Source: UBA6522 sp963664945
Lineage (GTDB): Bacteria; Pseudomonadota; Gammaproteobacteria; Steroidobacterales; Rariloculaceae
Length of the DNA: 64,000 nt
Reading direction: 5' to 3'
Assembly (NCBI GenBank): GCA_963664945.1
Contig: OY761822.1
Coordinates: forward strand, 2,046,001 to 2,110,000
The notes under the pieces: generated by a model
What the model saw: only the letters and a program-made list of their open reading frames with translations
What the model was told of the DNA's origin: nothing
The model's database searches: none
Shown: piece after piece, positions 34,759 to 46,948 of the stretch
Position numbering within the stretch: the first letter of the stretch is position 1
How the letters are laid out: each line of letters opens with the position of its first letter
Position numbers and translations under genes: made by a program

Positions 34759-34769
34759 GTGCGGCAGTC

Positions 34770-36134
34770 ATGAGAAGACTTGCATTTTTCGTATTGGGCA
34801 TCGGGCTGCTGGCTGGATGCAGCAGCAACCAGATCCTTATTCCCCATTCCGTACAGTTGGTCGCGGAAACCGAAACCGTTCCGGAAGACGAACTGCTTGA
34901 CGTGGGCGTCGTGGTGTTCGACCCTGGTGTCCCGGAAGGGGAAATCGAGAAGGAAATTCTGGAGGAGTTGCTGGACGACGGCACCTTTGTCCATATCCGG
35001 CGCACCGAAGCGCGGTACCTGGCCGTGCACCTGCGCGACACATTGCAAAAGAGCGGGCATTGGGGTGCCGTCTGGGCGACCCCGGAAGAGTCCACGGCGG
35101 CGGACATCAATATCACCGCCGAGATTCTGCGCTCGGACGGCAGCCAGCTACGGTTGCGGGTCCGTGCCGTCGATTCGACCGGCGAGGTGTGGCTGGACGA
35201 CGACTACTTCATGGAGACGGCGGCCGGCGCGTTCAACCGCCAGCAATATCCGGGCCTGGATCCATACCAGGACGTCTTCAACGGGATCGCCAACGATCTG
35301 GCGGCGGCAAAGGACGAGCTGCCAGCCGCCGGGAAGCGCAACGTCAGAACGATTTCCCAGCTACGTTTCGCCGGGGAATTGAGCCCCGAAGCGTTCGGGG
35401 ATCATGTGGTGCGGGCGCGCAACGGGCGGTATTCCCTGAACCGGCTGCCGGCCGAAGACGATCCCCAGTTTGAGCGAACGCTGCTGGTTCGCGATCGTGA
35501 GCACCTTTTCGTCGAGACGCTGAACGAACACTACGCCGACTTCTACCGGAACTCGCTGGAGCCCTACCACGGCTGGCGGGAGTTTGCCCGCGAGGAGTCC
35601 ATCGCGATTCGGGAACTGCAGCGGTCGAGCCGCTGGCGTACAGGATTGGGCATCGCCGGCATCCTTGCCTCGGTGGTCTACGGCGTCAACAGCGACGGCG
35701 ATTTTGCGGACCGGGTGGTTCGCGACTCGATCATGTACATGAGCATGGAGATGCTGCAAAGCGGCATGCTTCGACGGCAGGAGAAACAACTGCACAGCTC
35801 CGCGCTCGAGGAGCTTTCGGTCGGTTTCGACGAGGAAGTGAAACCCATGGTGGTGGAGATCGAGGGCGTGCAACATCGGTTCACGGGAACCGCGCAAACC
35901 CAGTACGAGGACTGGCGCGACTTGCTGCGACAGATCTACTTCGAGGAAACCGGCCTCGGCGGCATCGACATTTACACTGAAGCGTTGCCAGAAGAGGCGG
36001 TATCTGAAGAGGCGGTTTTCGAGGACGCTGAGCCGTCCGCGGTGGCGCCTGAAGCCGTTGACGCCGGGGATGACGCGGTGGCGCCTGCCGACGCCGCGGA
36101 CGCGACCCCCGCCCAAGCCCCCGCCGGAGCCTGA
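34770..36134 (+). CDS. Lipoprotein of unknown function with acidic Ala-rich tail
   Basis: A 454-residue protein with lipoprotein signal (MRRLAFFVLGIGLLAGC). The next ~250 residues contain VGVVVFDPGVPEGE, IRRTEARYLAVHLRDTLQKS and an ADINITAEILRSDG segment, resembling proteins that bind peptidoglycan or assemble on the outer membrane only in general shape. A weakly hydrophobic segment lies near GLGIAGILASVVYGV. The C-terminus is Glu/Ala/Pro-rich. It probably forms an operon with the repeat lipoprotein upstream. Confidence 0.75.
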   Translation: MRRLAFFVLGIGLLAGCSSNQILIPHSVQLVAETETVPEDELLDVGVVVFDPGVPEGEIEKEILEELLDDGTFVHIRRTEARYLAVHLRDTLQKSGHWGAVWATPEESTAADINITAEILRSDGSQLRLRVRAVDSTGEVWLDDDYFMETAAGAFNRQQYPGLDPYQDVFNGIANDLAAAKDELPAAGKRNVRTISQLRFAGELSPEAFGDHVVRARNGRYSLNRLPAEDDPQFERTLLVRDREHLFVETLNEHYADFYRNSLEPYHGWREFAREESIAIRELQRSSRWRTGLGIAGILASVVYGVNSDGDFADRVVRDSIMYMSMEMLQSGMLRRQEKQLHSSALEELSVGFDEEVKPMVVEIEGVQHRFTGTAQTQYEDWRDLLRQIYFEETGLGGIDIYTEALPEEAVSEEAVFEDAEPSAVAPEAVDAGDDAVAPADAADATPAQAPAGA

Positions 36135-36158
36135 TTTCCCGCGTCACGGATGACGATG

Positions 36159-36182
36159 GCGCCCGGGCAACTTCCCGGGCGC
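36159..36182 (+). terminator. Hairpin after the lipoprotein genes
   Basis: A perfect 9-bp GC stem, GCGCCCGGG-CAACTT-CCCGGGCGC, lies 25 bases after the stop. It lacks a T-run, so it may act as an RNA end or a weak terminator rather than a classic intrinsic terminator. Confidence 0.45.
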
Positions 36183-36288
36183 GCTCCGGACAATTGGCGG
36201 GCTGCTGGTGAGCCGACGGCTGCGCTTTGCTATGATCGCCCGCGCTTCGCCATGGGGGCGTCGCTCCGACGCGAAGGAATGATCGGGA

Positions 36289-38930
36289 ATGCAAGGCAAC
36301 GTAACGCCGTTACGGGTTTCTCCCCGTTTGCCGGCCGCGATCGAACGTCTCGGGGATCTTGCCTCCAACCTCTGGTTCAGTTGGTCCCCGGCCGCGCGCA
36401 GCGTGCTCGCGCGCCTCGACCCGGACCTGTGGCTGAGGACCGAGAACAATCCGCGGCTGTTCCTGCGTTGCCTCGATCAGGGCATCCTGGACCGCGCCGC
36501 GCGGGATGAAGCCTATATCCGCGACTATCGCCGCGTCCTGGCCGAGTTCGATGCCTACCTGGAGCCGGCGCCCGTCGGGCTGGCGGGCAGCGATGGCGTG
36601 CCTGCCGCGACGGCCGGCGACGGTCCTGGGGGCGATGACCTGATAGCGTATTTTTGCGCCGAATACGGATTCCACGAGAGCTTTCCGATCTACTCGGGCG
36701 GCCTGGGTATCCTGGCGGGAGATCATTGCAAGACGGCGAGCGACCTGCGCTTGCCATTCGTGGCCGTGGGTCTGCTCTACCGTCAGGGATACTTCAGACA
36801 GCGCGTCGATCGACTCGGCGGGCAGATCGCGGAGTACGTGGATCACGACCCGCGGGACAGTCCGGTCCGTCCCGCCATGGATCCGGCGGGAAACGAGATC
36901 GTTGTCGATTGCGGTTTCCCCGGCCGCGCCGTGCTGGCAAAGGTCTGGCGCTCCGAGGTCGGCCGCGTGTCCCTGTTGCTGCTGGACACGAACCTGCCGC
37001 AGAACGCCGGGGACGATCGCGACATCACGCAATGGCTGTATGGCGGCGGCCGCGAACTCAGGCTCAAGCAGGAAGCCGTGCTCGGAATCGGCGGGGTGCG
37101 CGCCCTGCGCGCGGCTGCGCTCTCACCGGCCATATGGCACATCAATGAAGGCCACGCGGCATTCTCCATACTCGAGCGGTTGCGCGAGCACGTGCGGGCG
37201 GGCTTGACCCCGGACGTGGCGCTTGAAACGATCGCGGCCAACACGCTGTTCACGACCCACACCCCGGTCGCCGCCGGTCACGACGTCTTTCACGGCGATC
37301 TCGTCGCCGCGCACTTCAAGGACCTGATCGGCCAACTGGGCATCACCCGCAAGCAACTGCTGGAACTGGGCCGGGACGGCGAGGAGGCCGGCGGGTTCAA
37401 CATGACGCGTCTGGCCTTGCGGGGCGCATCGTCCGTCAACGGCGTGAGCAAGATCCACGGCAAGGTGTCTTCCGGGATTTGCGGCAGCCAATGGCCGGAC
37501 ATCCGCCCCAGGGACAATCCCGTTGGTTACGTCACCAACGGCGTGCATGTGCCGACGTTCATTCGCCAGGTCTGGTCGGACCTGTTCGACGAGTACCTTG
37601 GGCCGGATTGGCAGCAGAACCTCTGCGACCGGGACATGGCCGAGCGCATCATGGAGATTCCGGACGAACGCTTCTGGTACGCCAACCAGCAGAACAAGCG
37701 GCAGGTCCTGCATGCGTTGCGCGCGAGGCTGACCCGGCAGTGCACGCGCAACGGGGTCAGCGAGGCGCGCATCCGCCGATTGCTCAAGCACGTGGATCCG
37801 GACAACCCCAACGTCCTGACCGTCGGTTTCGCGCGCCGCTTTGCGACCTACAAGCGGGCGACCCTGCTGTTCAATAATCTGGCCTCGCTGGAAGCCCTCG
37901 TCGCCGACGAGCAACGCCCGATCCTGTTCGTCTTTTCCGGCAAGGCGCATCCGGCCGATGAACCCGGTCAGTGGATGATGCGCGAGATACAGCGCGTGTC
38001 CAGCCAACCGCCCTTCGTCGGCAGGATCCTGCTGGTCGAGGGTTACGACATCGGCATGGGGCGGCTGCTGACCTCGGGCGTCGATGTCTGGCTCAACACG
38101 CCCGTGCATCCGTATGAAGCCAGCGGCACCTCGGGGATGAAGGCCGCCATCAACGGGACCGCGAACCTGAGCGTTCTCGATGGCTGGTGGGCCGAGGGCT
38201 ACGACGGCGCCAATGGCTGGGCGATTCCCCCGTCACCCGCCGATGCCGGCGTCGAGGAGCGCGATCGCCAGGATGCCGCGACGCTGTACGAGATTCTTCA
38301 GGACGAGGTTCTGCCCCTCTACTACGGGCGTGACGAACGGCAGGGCTATTCGCGAGGCTGGGTGAGGATGTGCAAGCGCGCCATCGTCACCGCGCTGCCG
38401 AACTTCAACAGCGAGCGGGTGGTCGGGGACTATTCGCGGGTCTTCTACGGACCGGCCGGGCAACGCGGGCGGCGCCTGAGGGCCGACAACCACGCCGCGG
38501 CCAGGGGCCTGGCCGAATGGAAGGCGCGCATCCGCAGCGCCTGGCCGGGAGTGGTCTTGCGGCGAGTCGGAGAGGCGCCACGGGACATTGATTTCGACGA
38601 CTCGATCGAGCTTGAGGTCGAGGTGGAACTGAACGGGCTCGGCGCCGGCGACATTCGCGTCGAGTGCTTGCTCTCCCGGCAACTGGCGTCGGGCCTGCCG
38701 GCTGCCGGGGACCGCTATGCGGAGACGGCGCGGGAGCGTGACGGCATCGTGCGTGTCGGCGGCCGCACCGTGTTGATAGAGACGTTTTCGCCCGAGCCGT
38801 GCGGGACGGAGGGCGCATGCCTGTACAGGCTCGAACTCAAGCCGCCGTGGGCCGGCGCGATGGCGTACGAAATCAGGGCCGTACCGCGTCATCCCGACTT
38901 GGCTCATCCCTACGAAGTCGGCCTGATGCG

Positions 38931-38940
<10 letters not shown>
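36289..38940 (+). CDS. glgP: Alpha-glucan (glycogen) phosphorylase, GlgP family
   Basis: Releases glucose-1-phosphate from glycogen. The 883 residues fit the DUF3417-containing phosphorylase group: N-terminal LGDLASNLWFSWSPAAR, central EYGFHESFPIYSGGLGILAG, HINEGHAAF, and the PLP region YEASGTSGMKAAINGT with the cofactor Lys, then LDGWWAEGYDG. A C-terminal ~170-residue beta domain follows. Upstream lies a purine-rich GAAGGAATGATCGGGA. It overlaps the start of glgX. Confidence 0.93.
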
Positions 38941-40982
<2,042 letters not shown>

Positions 40983-40984
40983 GG

Positions 40985-43141
40985 TCAGGCCGGTCCCAGC
41001 ACCATTCCGGCCAGCGGCGGCAGCGTCAGTTCGATGGAGTGGTCGTGTCCCATGTACGGGACCGCCTGAGTGGTGACCTCGGTGTTGCCCAGGTCCGAGC
41101 CGCCGTAGTGGCGGGAATCGGTGTTGAGAAGCACCCTGTAGCGCCCCTCGAAGGGAACGCCGACGCGGTACCCGCGCCTCGGAACGGGTGTGAAGTTGAG
41201 CACCACCACCACGTGGGACCCGCCGCCCCGGCGCGCGAATGCGAGCACGGAGTTCTGCTCGTCGTCCCAGGCGAGCCAGGCGAATCCAGCGCCATCGTGA
41301 TCGTTTTCGTGCAGGGCGGGCACGTCGCGATAAAGCCCGTTGAGGTCGCGCAACAAGGCCCGCAAGCCGGCGCGCGGCGGCTCATCGGCCAGATGCCAGG
41401 GCAGCGAACCATCGTGATTCCACTCCTCCACCTGGCCGAACTCGGCGCCCATGAAGAGCAGTTTCTTGCCCGGATACGTCCATTGGTAGGCCAGCAGCAG
41501 GCGCAGGTTGGCGAATCTGCGCCACTCGTCGCCGGGCATCTTGCCGAGCAGCGAGCGCTTGCCGTGCACCACCTCGTCATGGGAGAGCGGCAGGACGAAG
41601 TTCTCGCTGAAGGCGTAGACGGGACCGAAGCTCAAGAGATCATGGTGGTGGCGCCGGTGGACGGGGTCCTTTTCCATGTAGCTCAGCGTGTCGTGCATCC
41701 AGCCCATGTTCCACTTGAAGGTGAATCCCAGGCCGCCCGCGAACGTGGGGTGGGAAACCATCGGCCAGGCGGTGGACTCCTCCGCGGCGGTGATCGTGCC
41801 GGGGCATTCGCCGTGGGTGAGTTCGTTGAGACGCTTCAGGAACGCGGTGGCTTCGAGGTTTTCGTTACCGCCGTACCTGTTGGGCTGCCATTCGCCGCTC
41901 TGCCGCGAGTAGTCCAGGTAGAGAATGGAGGCCACGGCGTCGACGCGAAGGCCGTCGATGTGGAACTCTTCAAGCCAGTACAGCGCACTTGAGAGCAGGA
42001 AACTCTGCACCTCGTTGCGGGTGAAGTCGAACACCAGCGTGCCCCAGTCGGGGTGCTCGCCCTTGCGGGCGTCGGCGTATTCGTACAGCGGCGTGCCGTC
42101 GAAACGCGCCAGCGAGAAATCGTCCTTCGGGAAGTGCGCCGGTACCCAGTCGAGCAGCACGCCGATGCCCTGCTGATGGAGAATGTCGACAAATTCCTTC
42201 AGTTGTTCAGCCGTGCCGTGACGCTGCGTCGGCGCGAAATAGCCGGTGCACTGGTAGCCCCAGGAGGCGTCCAGCGGGTGCTCGGAGATCGGCATCAGTT
42301 CCACGTGGGTGAAGCCGAGATCCCTTACGTGGGGACCGAGTTGCCTGGCGATTTCCTCGTAGTCCAGAAACTCCCCGTTCGCTCCCCTTCGCCAGGAACC
42401 CAAGTGCAATTCGTAGATCGACATCGGCTGACGGCGCCAGTCCACGCTGCCGCGCTTCTCGTACCAGGAGCCGTCGCGCCAGTTATGCTCGTCACCGCCG
42501 GCGACGATCGAAGCCGTTGCGGGCCGGTGCTCGAAGCGCCGCGCGTAAGGGTCGCTCTTGACGCGCAACTCGCCGGTTTCGCGATTGCGCAGCTCGAACT
42601 TGTAGAGTTCCCCCGCGCCGAGCCCGGGAATGAACAGCTCCCAGACGCCCGAAGTGCCGCGTACGCTCATGGGGTGGCAGCGCCCGTCCCAGCCGTTGAA
42701 GGGTCCGACCACGCTCGCCCGCTCCGCATTGGGCGCCCAGACCGCGAACAGCACGCCGGCGATGCCCGCGGCTTCGTGTTCGCTGGCACCGAGCAATCGA
42801 TGGGCACGTGTATGCCGGCCTGCGGTGAACTCCGCAAGTTCAGCCTCGTCCAGTTGCAGGGGAAAGCTGTAGGGGTCGACGATGTCCCGGGTCAGGCCCC
42901 CGGCGTCGCGCCATTCCAGCCGATAGTGAGCGGGGAGTTTGCGCGCGTCGCCGCTCCATTCAAAATAGCCCTCGCTGACTTCCAGCGGCGCGTCGATATC
43001 GACCAGCCGGGCCCCCACCGCGTGAGGCAGCCAGGCACGGACCGACGTCCTGCCCTTGCCGAGGTCGTGGCGGCCCAACAGCGCATGCGGGTTATGCAGG
43101 CGCGCAGCGCGGAGCCGGTCGATTTCCGGATGGTGATTCAT
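40985..43141 (-). CDS. glgB: 1,4-alpha-glucan branching enzyme
   Basis: A GH13 branching enzyme of 718 residues, normal length. Two N-terminal CBM48-like modules (NPHALLGRHD and AGVLFAVWAPNAERASVVGPFN) lead to the catalytic barrel with VLLDWVPAHF, nucleophile Asp in IDGLRVDAVASILYLDYSR, acid Glu in TAAEESTAWP, and LPLSHDEVVHGKRSLL. Start ATG 43141 (MNHHPEIDRL). It converges with glgX (3 bases between stops) and diverges from glgC. Confidence 0.95.
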   Translation of the reverse strand: MNHHPEIDRLRAARLHNPHALLGRHDLGKGRTSVRAWLPHAVGARLVDIDAPLEVSEGYFEWSGDARKLPAHYRLEWRDAGGLTRDIVDPYSFPLQLDEAELAEFTAGRHTRAHRLLGASEHEAAGIAGVLFAVWAPNAERASVVGPFNGWDGRCHPMSVRGTSGVWELFIPGLGAGELYKFELRNRETGELRVKSDPYARRFEHRPATASIVAGGDEHNWRDGSWYEKRGSVDWRRQPMSIYELHLGSWRRGANGEFLDYEEIARQLGPHVRDLGFTHVELMPISEHPLDASWGYQCTGYFAPTQRHGTAEQLKEFVDILHQQGIGVLLDWVPAHFPKDDFSLARFDGTPLYEYADARKGEHPDWGTLVFDFTRNEVQSFLLSSALYWLEEFHIDGLRVDAVASILYLDYSRQSGEWQPNRYGGNENLEATAFLKRLNELTHGECPGTITAAEESTAWPMVSHPTFAGGLGFTFKWNMGWMHDTLSYMEKDPVHRRHHHDLLSFGPVYAFSENFVLPLSHDEVVHGKRSLLGKMPGDEWRRFANLRLLLAYQWTYPGKKLLFMGAEFGQVEEWNHDGSLPWHLADEPPRAGLRALLRDLNGLYRDVPALHENDHDGAGFAWLAWDDEQNSVLAFARRGGGSHVVVVLNFTPVPRRGYRVGVPFEGRYRVLLNTDSRHYGGSDLGNTEVTTQAVPYMGHDHSIELTLPPLAGMVLGPA

Positions 43142-43189
43142 GGTTCGTAATAAAACAGAAACCTGCGCGCGGTATTCTCGCCAGTTCCC

Positions 43190-43195
43190 TATAAT
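43190..43195 (+). promoter_or_regulatory. Possible -10 box in the glgB-glgC divergent region
   Basis: TATAAT, the consensus -10, lies 35 bases before the glgC ATG. No convincing -35 sits 16-18 bases upstream, so an activator-dependent promoter is possible. The whole divergent region is only 88 bp. Confidence 0.35.
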
Positions 43196-43229
43196 TCGCA
43201 ACCCACTTGAGCCGGGAAGGCATACGGAT

Positions 43230-44510
43230 ATGAGAACGGCATCACCGCGGCGGTTCGTCAGCAACCTGACGCGCAACACCATGGCCGTGATCATGGCCGG
43301 CGGGCGCGGCACCCGGCTTGAGCAGCTCACGGATCATCGCGCCAAACCCGCCACACCGTTTGGCGGCAAGTACCGCATCATCGATTTTTCGCTCTCCAAC
43401 TCCGTCAACTCGGGCATCCGGCAGATCCTGGTGCTGACGCAGTATAAGGCGCAGTCGCTGATCCAGCACATCCAGCGCGGCTGGGGTTACCTGCACGGCG
43501 AGCTCGGCGAGTTCATCGACATCGTGCCGGCGCAGCAGAAGATCGGGGAACTCTGGTATCGCGGCACGGCGGACGCCGTTTACCAGAACCTGGACATCAT
43601 CGATCAGCACCAGCCCGACACCGTGTTGGTGCTGGCCGGGGATCACGTCTACAAGATGGACTACGGCCCCATGATCGCGCTGCACCGGGAAACGGGCGCC
43701 GACATCACGGTTGGCGGTGTGCAGGTGCCGCTGGAGCAGGCCGATCAATTCGGTGTCATGACGCTCGACAGGCAAAACCGGGTGATCAGCTTTGACGAGA
43801 AGCCGGGCGATCCGTCGCCCATGCCCGGGCGCAAGGGGGTGGCGCTGGCGTCCATGGGAATCTACGTCTTCGGCACGGACTTTTTGCGCGGACAGTTGCT
43901 CGCCGACGCGGCGGACGATGCCTCCGCTCACGATTTCGGGCGCAACGTCATTCCCGGGGCCATGCATTCGCATCGCGTCTTCGCCTACCCCTTCGAACAC
44001 GTCAAGACCAAGGCGCAACGCTACTGGCGGGATGCCGGCACCGTGGACGCCTACTACGAGGCGAATCTCGAACTGGTGCACGTGAGCCCCGAACTCAATC
44101 TCTACGACGGCGCCTGGCCGATCTGGACCTACCAGCAGCAGGTTCCCAGCGCCAAGTTCGTGCTCGACGGCGAAGGCCGCAGCGGCTCGGCCATCAATTC
44201 CATGGTGTCGGGCGGCTGCATCATCTCCGGCGCGCTCGTGCGCGAGTCGCTGCTGTCTTCCCGTGTGATGGTCGGGGAATGCTCGGAAATCTATCGTTCC
44301 GTGATCCTGCCGGGCGTGGACATCGGGCGAAACTGCATCATCCGGAACGCCGTCGTCGACGAGGGCGTGGCCATTCCCGAAGGCACGCGCATCGGCGTCG
44401 ACCCGTCGTTCGACCGGCAGCATTTCAACGTGACCGGTCGCGGTGTCGTCCTGGTGACGGGCGATATGCTGGCGCGGCTTGACAGTGCCGCTACTCGCCC
44501 CGCCGCCTGA
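43230..44510 (+). CDS. glgC: Glucose-1-phosphate adenylyltransferase
   Basis: Makes ADP-glucose, the committed step of bacterial glycogen synthesis. The 426 residues include the nucleotide-binding AVIMAGGRGTRLEQLTDHRA, catalytic AGDHVYKMDY, sugar-binding SFDEKP, and a C-terminal left-handed beta-helix. Start ATG 43230 follows GGGAAGG. The N-terminal RFVSNLTRNT contains the basic residues used for allosteric regulation in related enzymes. It is followed by glgA after 55 bases. Confidence 0.95.
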   Translation: MRTASPRRFVSNLTRNTMAVIMAGGRGTRLEQLTDHRAKPATPFGGKYRIIDFSLSNSVNSGIRQILVLTQYKAQSLIQHIQRGWGYLHGELGEFIDIVPAQQKIGELWYRGTADAVYQNLDIIDQHQPDTVLVLAGDHVYKMDYGPMIALHRETGADITVGGVQVPLEQADQFGVMTLDRQNRVISFDEKPGDPSPMPGRKGVALASMGIYVFGTDFLRGQLLADAADDASAHDFGRNVIPGAMHSHRVFAYPFEHVKTKAQRYWRDAGTVDAYYEANLELVHVSPELNLYDGAWPIWTYQQQVPSAKFVLDGEGRSGSAINSMVSGGCIISGALVRESLLSSRVMVGECSEIYRSVILPGVDIGRNCIIRNAVVDEGVAIPEGTRIGVDPSFDRQHFNVTGRGVVLVTGDMLARLDSAATRPAA

Positions 44511-44565
44511 GAGCTGTACCGACCCAGGCGCCGAGCCTTGCCCTGCGAGGTGAGAGGAATCCGCA

Positions 44566-45954
44566 ATGAAGATACTCATGGTGACGTCCGAGCTGGCGCC
44601 GCTGGCGAAGACCGGCGGCCTGGCCGATGCGGTGGCCGGACTGGCGCGGGCGCTGGGTACGCGCGGCCACGAGGTGGTCGTGCTGTTGCCCGGCTACGCG
44701 CACCTGCCGCCAACCGGGGCCGCGACGCGGCCGTACGCCACGGAGCGGGCGCGGTTTGTCGAACTCGATGACCCGGCCACGCCATACCGCGTCTGCCTGC
44801 TCGACGCTCCGGAGTTTCGCGATTCGGACCTTTACCTGGGCGATGTCCGGGACGCGGCCCGCTTCCTCGCGCTTGCGCGGGGCGCGCTGGAACTCGGCGA
44901 GGCGCTCGACTTCCAGGCGGACGTGATCCATTGCCATGACTGGCACGCCGCACTGACAACGGCGCTGGCCAGGGCCGCCCGGATCCCCGCATCGACCATT
45001 CTGACGCTGCACAACGTGACCTACCAGGGCGCATTTGCGCTTCACGACGCGCCCGCCGAGCCGCTATTCCAGCAACTCCACCGGGGCGGCATGGTCAACT
45101 TCCTGGCCTCGGGCGTACGCCACGCCGACATCATCACGACCGTCAGCCCGACACATGCGCGGGAAATCCTCACCGATGACGTCGGGGCGGACCTGCAGCA
45201 GGATCTGCGCGCGCGGCAGGACGATCTGGTCGGCATCCTGAACGGCGTGGACTACGGAGTCTGGAGCCCGGAATCCGATCCCTGGATCCGGTACCGCTAC
45301 GCCGCGGACGACCTGCGCCCCAAGGCGCAGGCAAAACGGGCGCTGCGCAAGCAGGTCGGGCTCCCGGCCGACGGACGCGGCCCGCTGCTGGGGCTGGTCA
45401 GCAGGCTCAACTGGAACAAGGGCATCGACCTCCTGGTTCACGCCCTGCCCACGCTGCTCGAGCGCACCGATGCGTCCTTCGTCGTGCTCGGCAGCGGTGA
45501 GGACTGGCTCGCGCGCGACCTGCACGCCGCCGCTGCCGCGGCACCGGACCGGGTGGCGTTCGTGGAGGGCTATGACGAGGTCCTGTCGCACCGCATCTTC
45601 GCGGGCTCCGACTTCATCCTCGTGCCTTCGCGCCACGAACCGTGCGGCCTCACCCAGTTGTATGCGTTGCGCTATGGCAGCATTCCCATCGTGCGCAAGA
45701 CCGGCGGGCTGGCCGACAGCATCCGGCATTTCGACCCCGCCACCGGCCGGGGAACGGGCAGCGTGTTCGAGCACGCCGACGTTCAGGGCCTGATCTGGGG
45801 CGCGACCACGGCAGTCGGTTGGTACCGGTCGTCCAGGTGGAGGCAATTGCGCCGCAACGCCATGGAAGCGGACTTTTCCTGGGAGTCCAGCGTGCCCGAT
45901 TACGAGGCCGCCTATGCCCGGGGCCTGGCCGCCCGGGCGATCCTGGCCGCCTGA
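44566..45954 (+). CDS. glgA: Glycogen synthase (GT5)
   Basis: A 462-residue GT-B enzyme. N-terminal ADP-glucose-binding KTGGLADAVAGL, DVIHCHDWHAAL, the linker TVSPTHAREIL, and C-terminal SRLNWNKGIDLL, PSRHEPCGLTQLYALRYG and KTGGLADS are all present. It extends alpha-1,4-glucan from ADP-glucose. It probably shares a transcript with glgC. Confidence 0.95.
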   Translation: MKILMVTSELAPLAKTGGLADAVAGLARALGTRGHEVVVLLPGYAHLPPTGAATRPYATERARFVELDDPATPYRVCLLDAPEFRDSDLYLGDVRDAARFLALARGALELGEALDFQADVIHCHDWHAALTTALARAARIPASTILTLHNVTYQGAFALHDAPAEPLFQQLHRGGMVNFLASGVRHADIITTVSPTHAREILTDDVGADLQQDLRARQDDLVGILNGVDYGVWSPESDPWIRYRYAADDLRPKAQAKRALRKQVGLPADGRGPLLGLVSRLNWNKGIDLLVHALPTLLERTDASFVVLGSGEDWLARDLHAAAAAAPDRVAFVEGYDEVLSHRIFAGSDFILVPSRHEPCGLTQLYALRYGSIPIVRKTGGLADSIRHFDPATGRGTGSVFEHADVQGLIWGATTAVGWYRSSRWRQLRRNAMEADFSWESSVPDYEAAYARGLAARAILAA

Positions 45955-46088
45955 GCGCAACGAGGGGTACCTAGAGTCCGGGGTCATCGTCAGGTCCGGT
46001 CGTGCTCGAATGGCGAGCGGTGGGTGCGGACGATAAAATGGCGCGTTATTGAAACGCCTTGTCGCACCCGGAATTGGGAACGCTCCGC

Positions 46089-46937
46089 ATGCGGGCCAGA
46101 GATAAGTCATCCGTCGGTTACCTGGAAGGCCTGAGCCTCGGTGAGCCCCTGGGGCAGGGCGGGATGTCCCGGGTCCGTGAAGCCACCACCGCCGGGGGTC
46201 GCAGGGTGGCCGTAAAGTATTGCCGCCTCAACGACGCGAGTCATGCCGGGGCCCGGGCTCTGGCGCATCGGGAATTCGATTTTCTCGATGGGATATCCCA
46301 CCCCAACGTGGTCGCGGTGTTCGGACTTGCCCGTATCCCGGATTGGCCTCATGCGGGGGCTGGCGGGCTGGCAGCCCGTGGCATGGTGATGGAGTACCTG
46401 GAAGGCGGCGACCTGGTGTCCCTGGCCGCCGCGCCGCCGCGCTGCTGGGTGCCGGTGGCGAGGCAGGTCGCGCGGGCCGTGGACCATCTCCATCGCAACG
46501 GTATCGTCCATCGCGATCTGAAGCCCCGAAACATCTTGCTGCGCAGCGACGATGCGCCGTGTCTGATCGACTTTGCCCTGGCTGCGCGAGTCGGGGCGCC
46601 GACGCCCGCGGGCGGTGGTACGGCGGCCTATCGGCGCCGTACGGCGGCGGACGAGGCTGGCGCGACCGGCGAAGCCTGCGTGGCTGACGATGTCTACGCC
46701 CTTGCCGCGGTGGTTTACGAACTCTGGACAGGGGCTCTGCCATACGGCCAGAACCCGGCACGCCCGAATGGAGCGCGCCGGCGTGAATTTCCCGAGCTTC
46801 GAGCGGTTCCGGGCGTGCGCGGGCTGAACCACCTGGCGGATGTCTTGTCCGATATTCTGAATCAGCGCAACCCGGCGCTGGCCGCGGGCATCCGACCCTT
46901 GCGGCATGCATTAGAATCAGTGGGATCGAACCACTAG
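46089..46937 (+). CDS. Soluble Ser/Thr protein kinase, first gene of the vWA/proton-channel operon
   Basis: A ~282-residue kinase domain without a membrane segment. Glycine loop LGQGGMSRVREAT, VAVKY Lys, an alpha-C Glu in HREFDFLDGISHPNV, and catalytic loop GIVHRDLKPRNILL are intact. The magnesium-binding DFG motif reads DFA (LIDFALAAR). I chose ATG 46089 with GGGA ahead of it; TTG 46059 would add ten residues. It begins 134 bases after glgA and ends 11 bases before the TPR gene. Probable targets are FHA partners or their ligands in the same operon (48463 and 52202 genes); this is inference. Confidence 0.85.
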   Translation: MRARDKSSVGYLEGLSLGEPLGQGGMSRVREATTAGGRRVAVKYCRLNDASHAGARALAHREFDFLDGISHPNVVAVFGLARIPDWPHAGAGGLAARGMVMEYLEGGDLVSLAAAPPRCWVPVARQVARAVDHLHRNGIVHRDLKPRNILLRSDDAPCLIDFALAARVGAPTPAGGGTAAYRRRTAADEAGATGEACVADDVYALAAVVYELWTGALPYGQNPARPNGARRREFPELRAVPGVRGLNHLADVLSDILNQRNPALAAGIRPLRHALESVGSNH

Positions 46938-46948
46938 GGGCAAAACCA

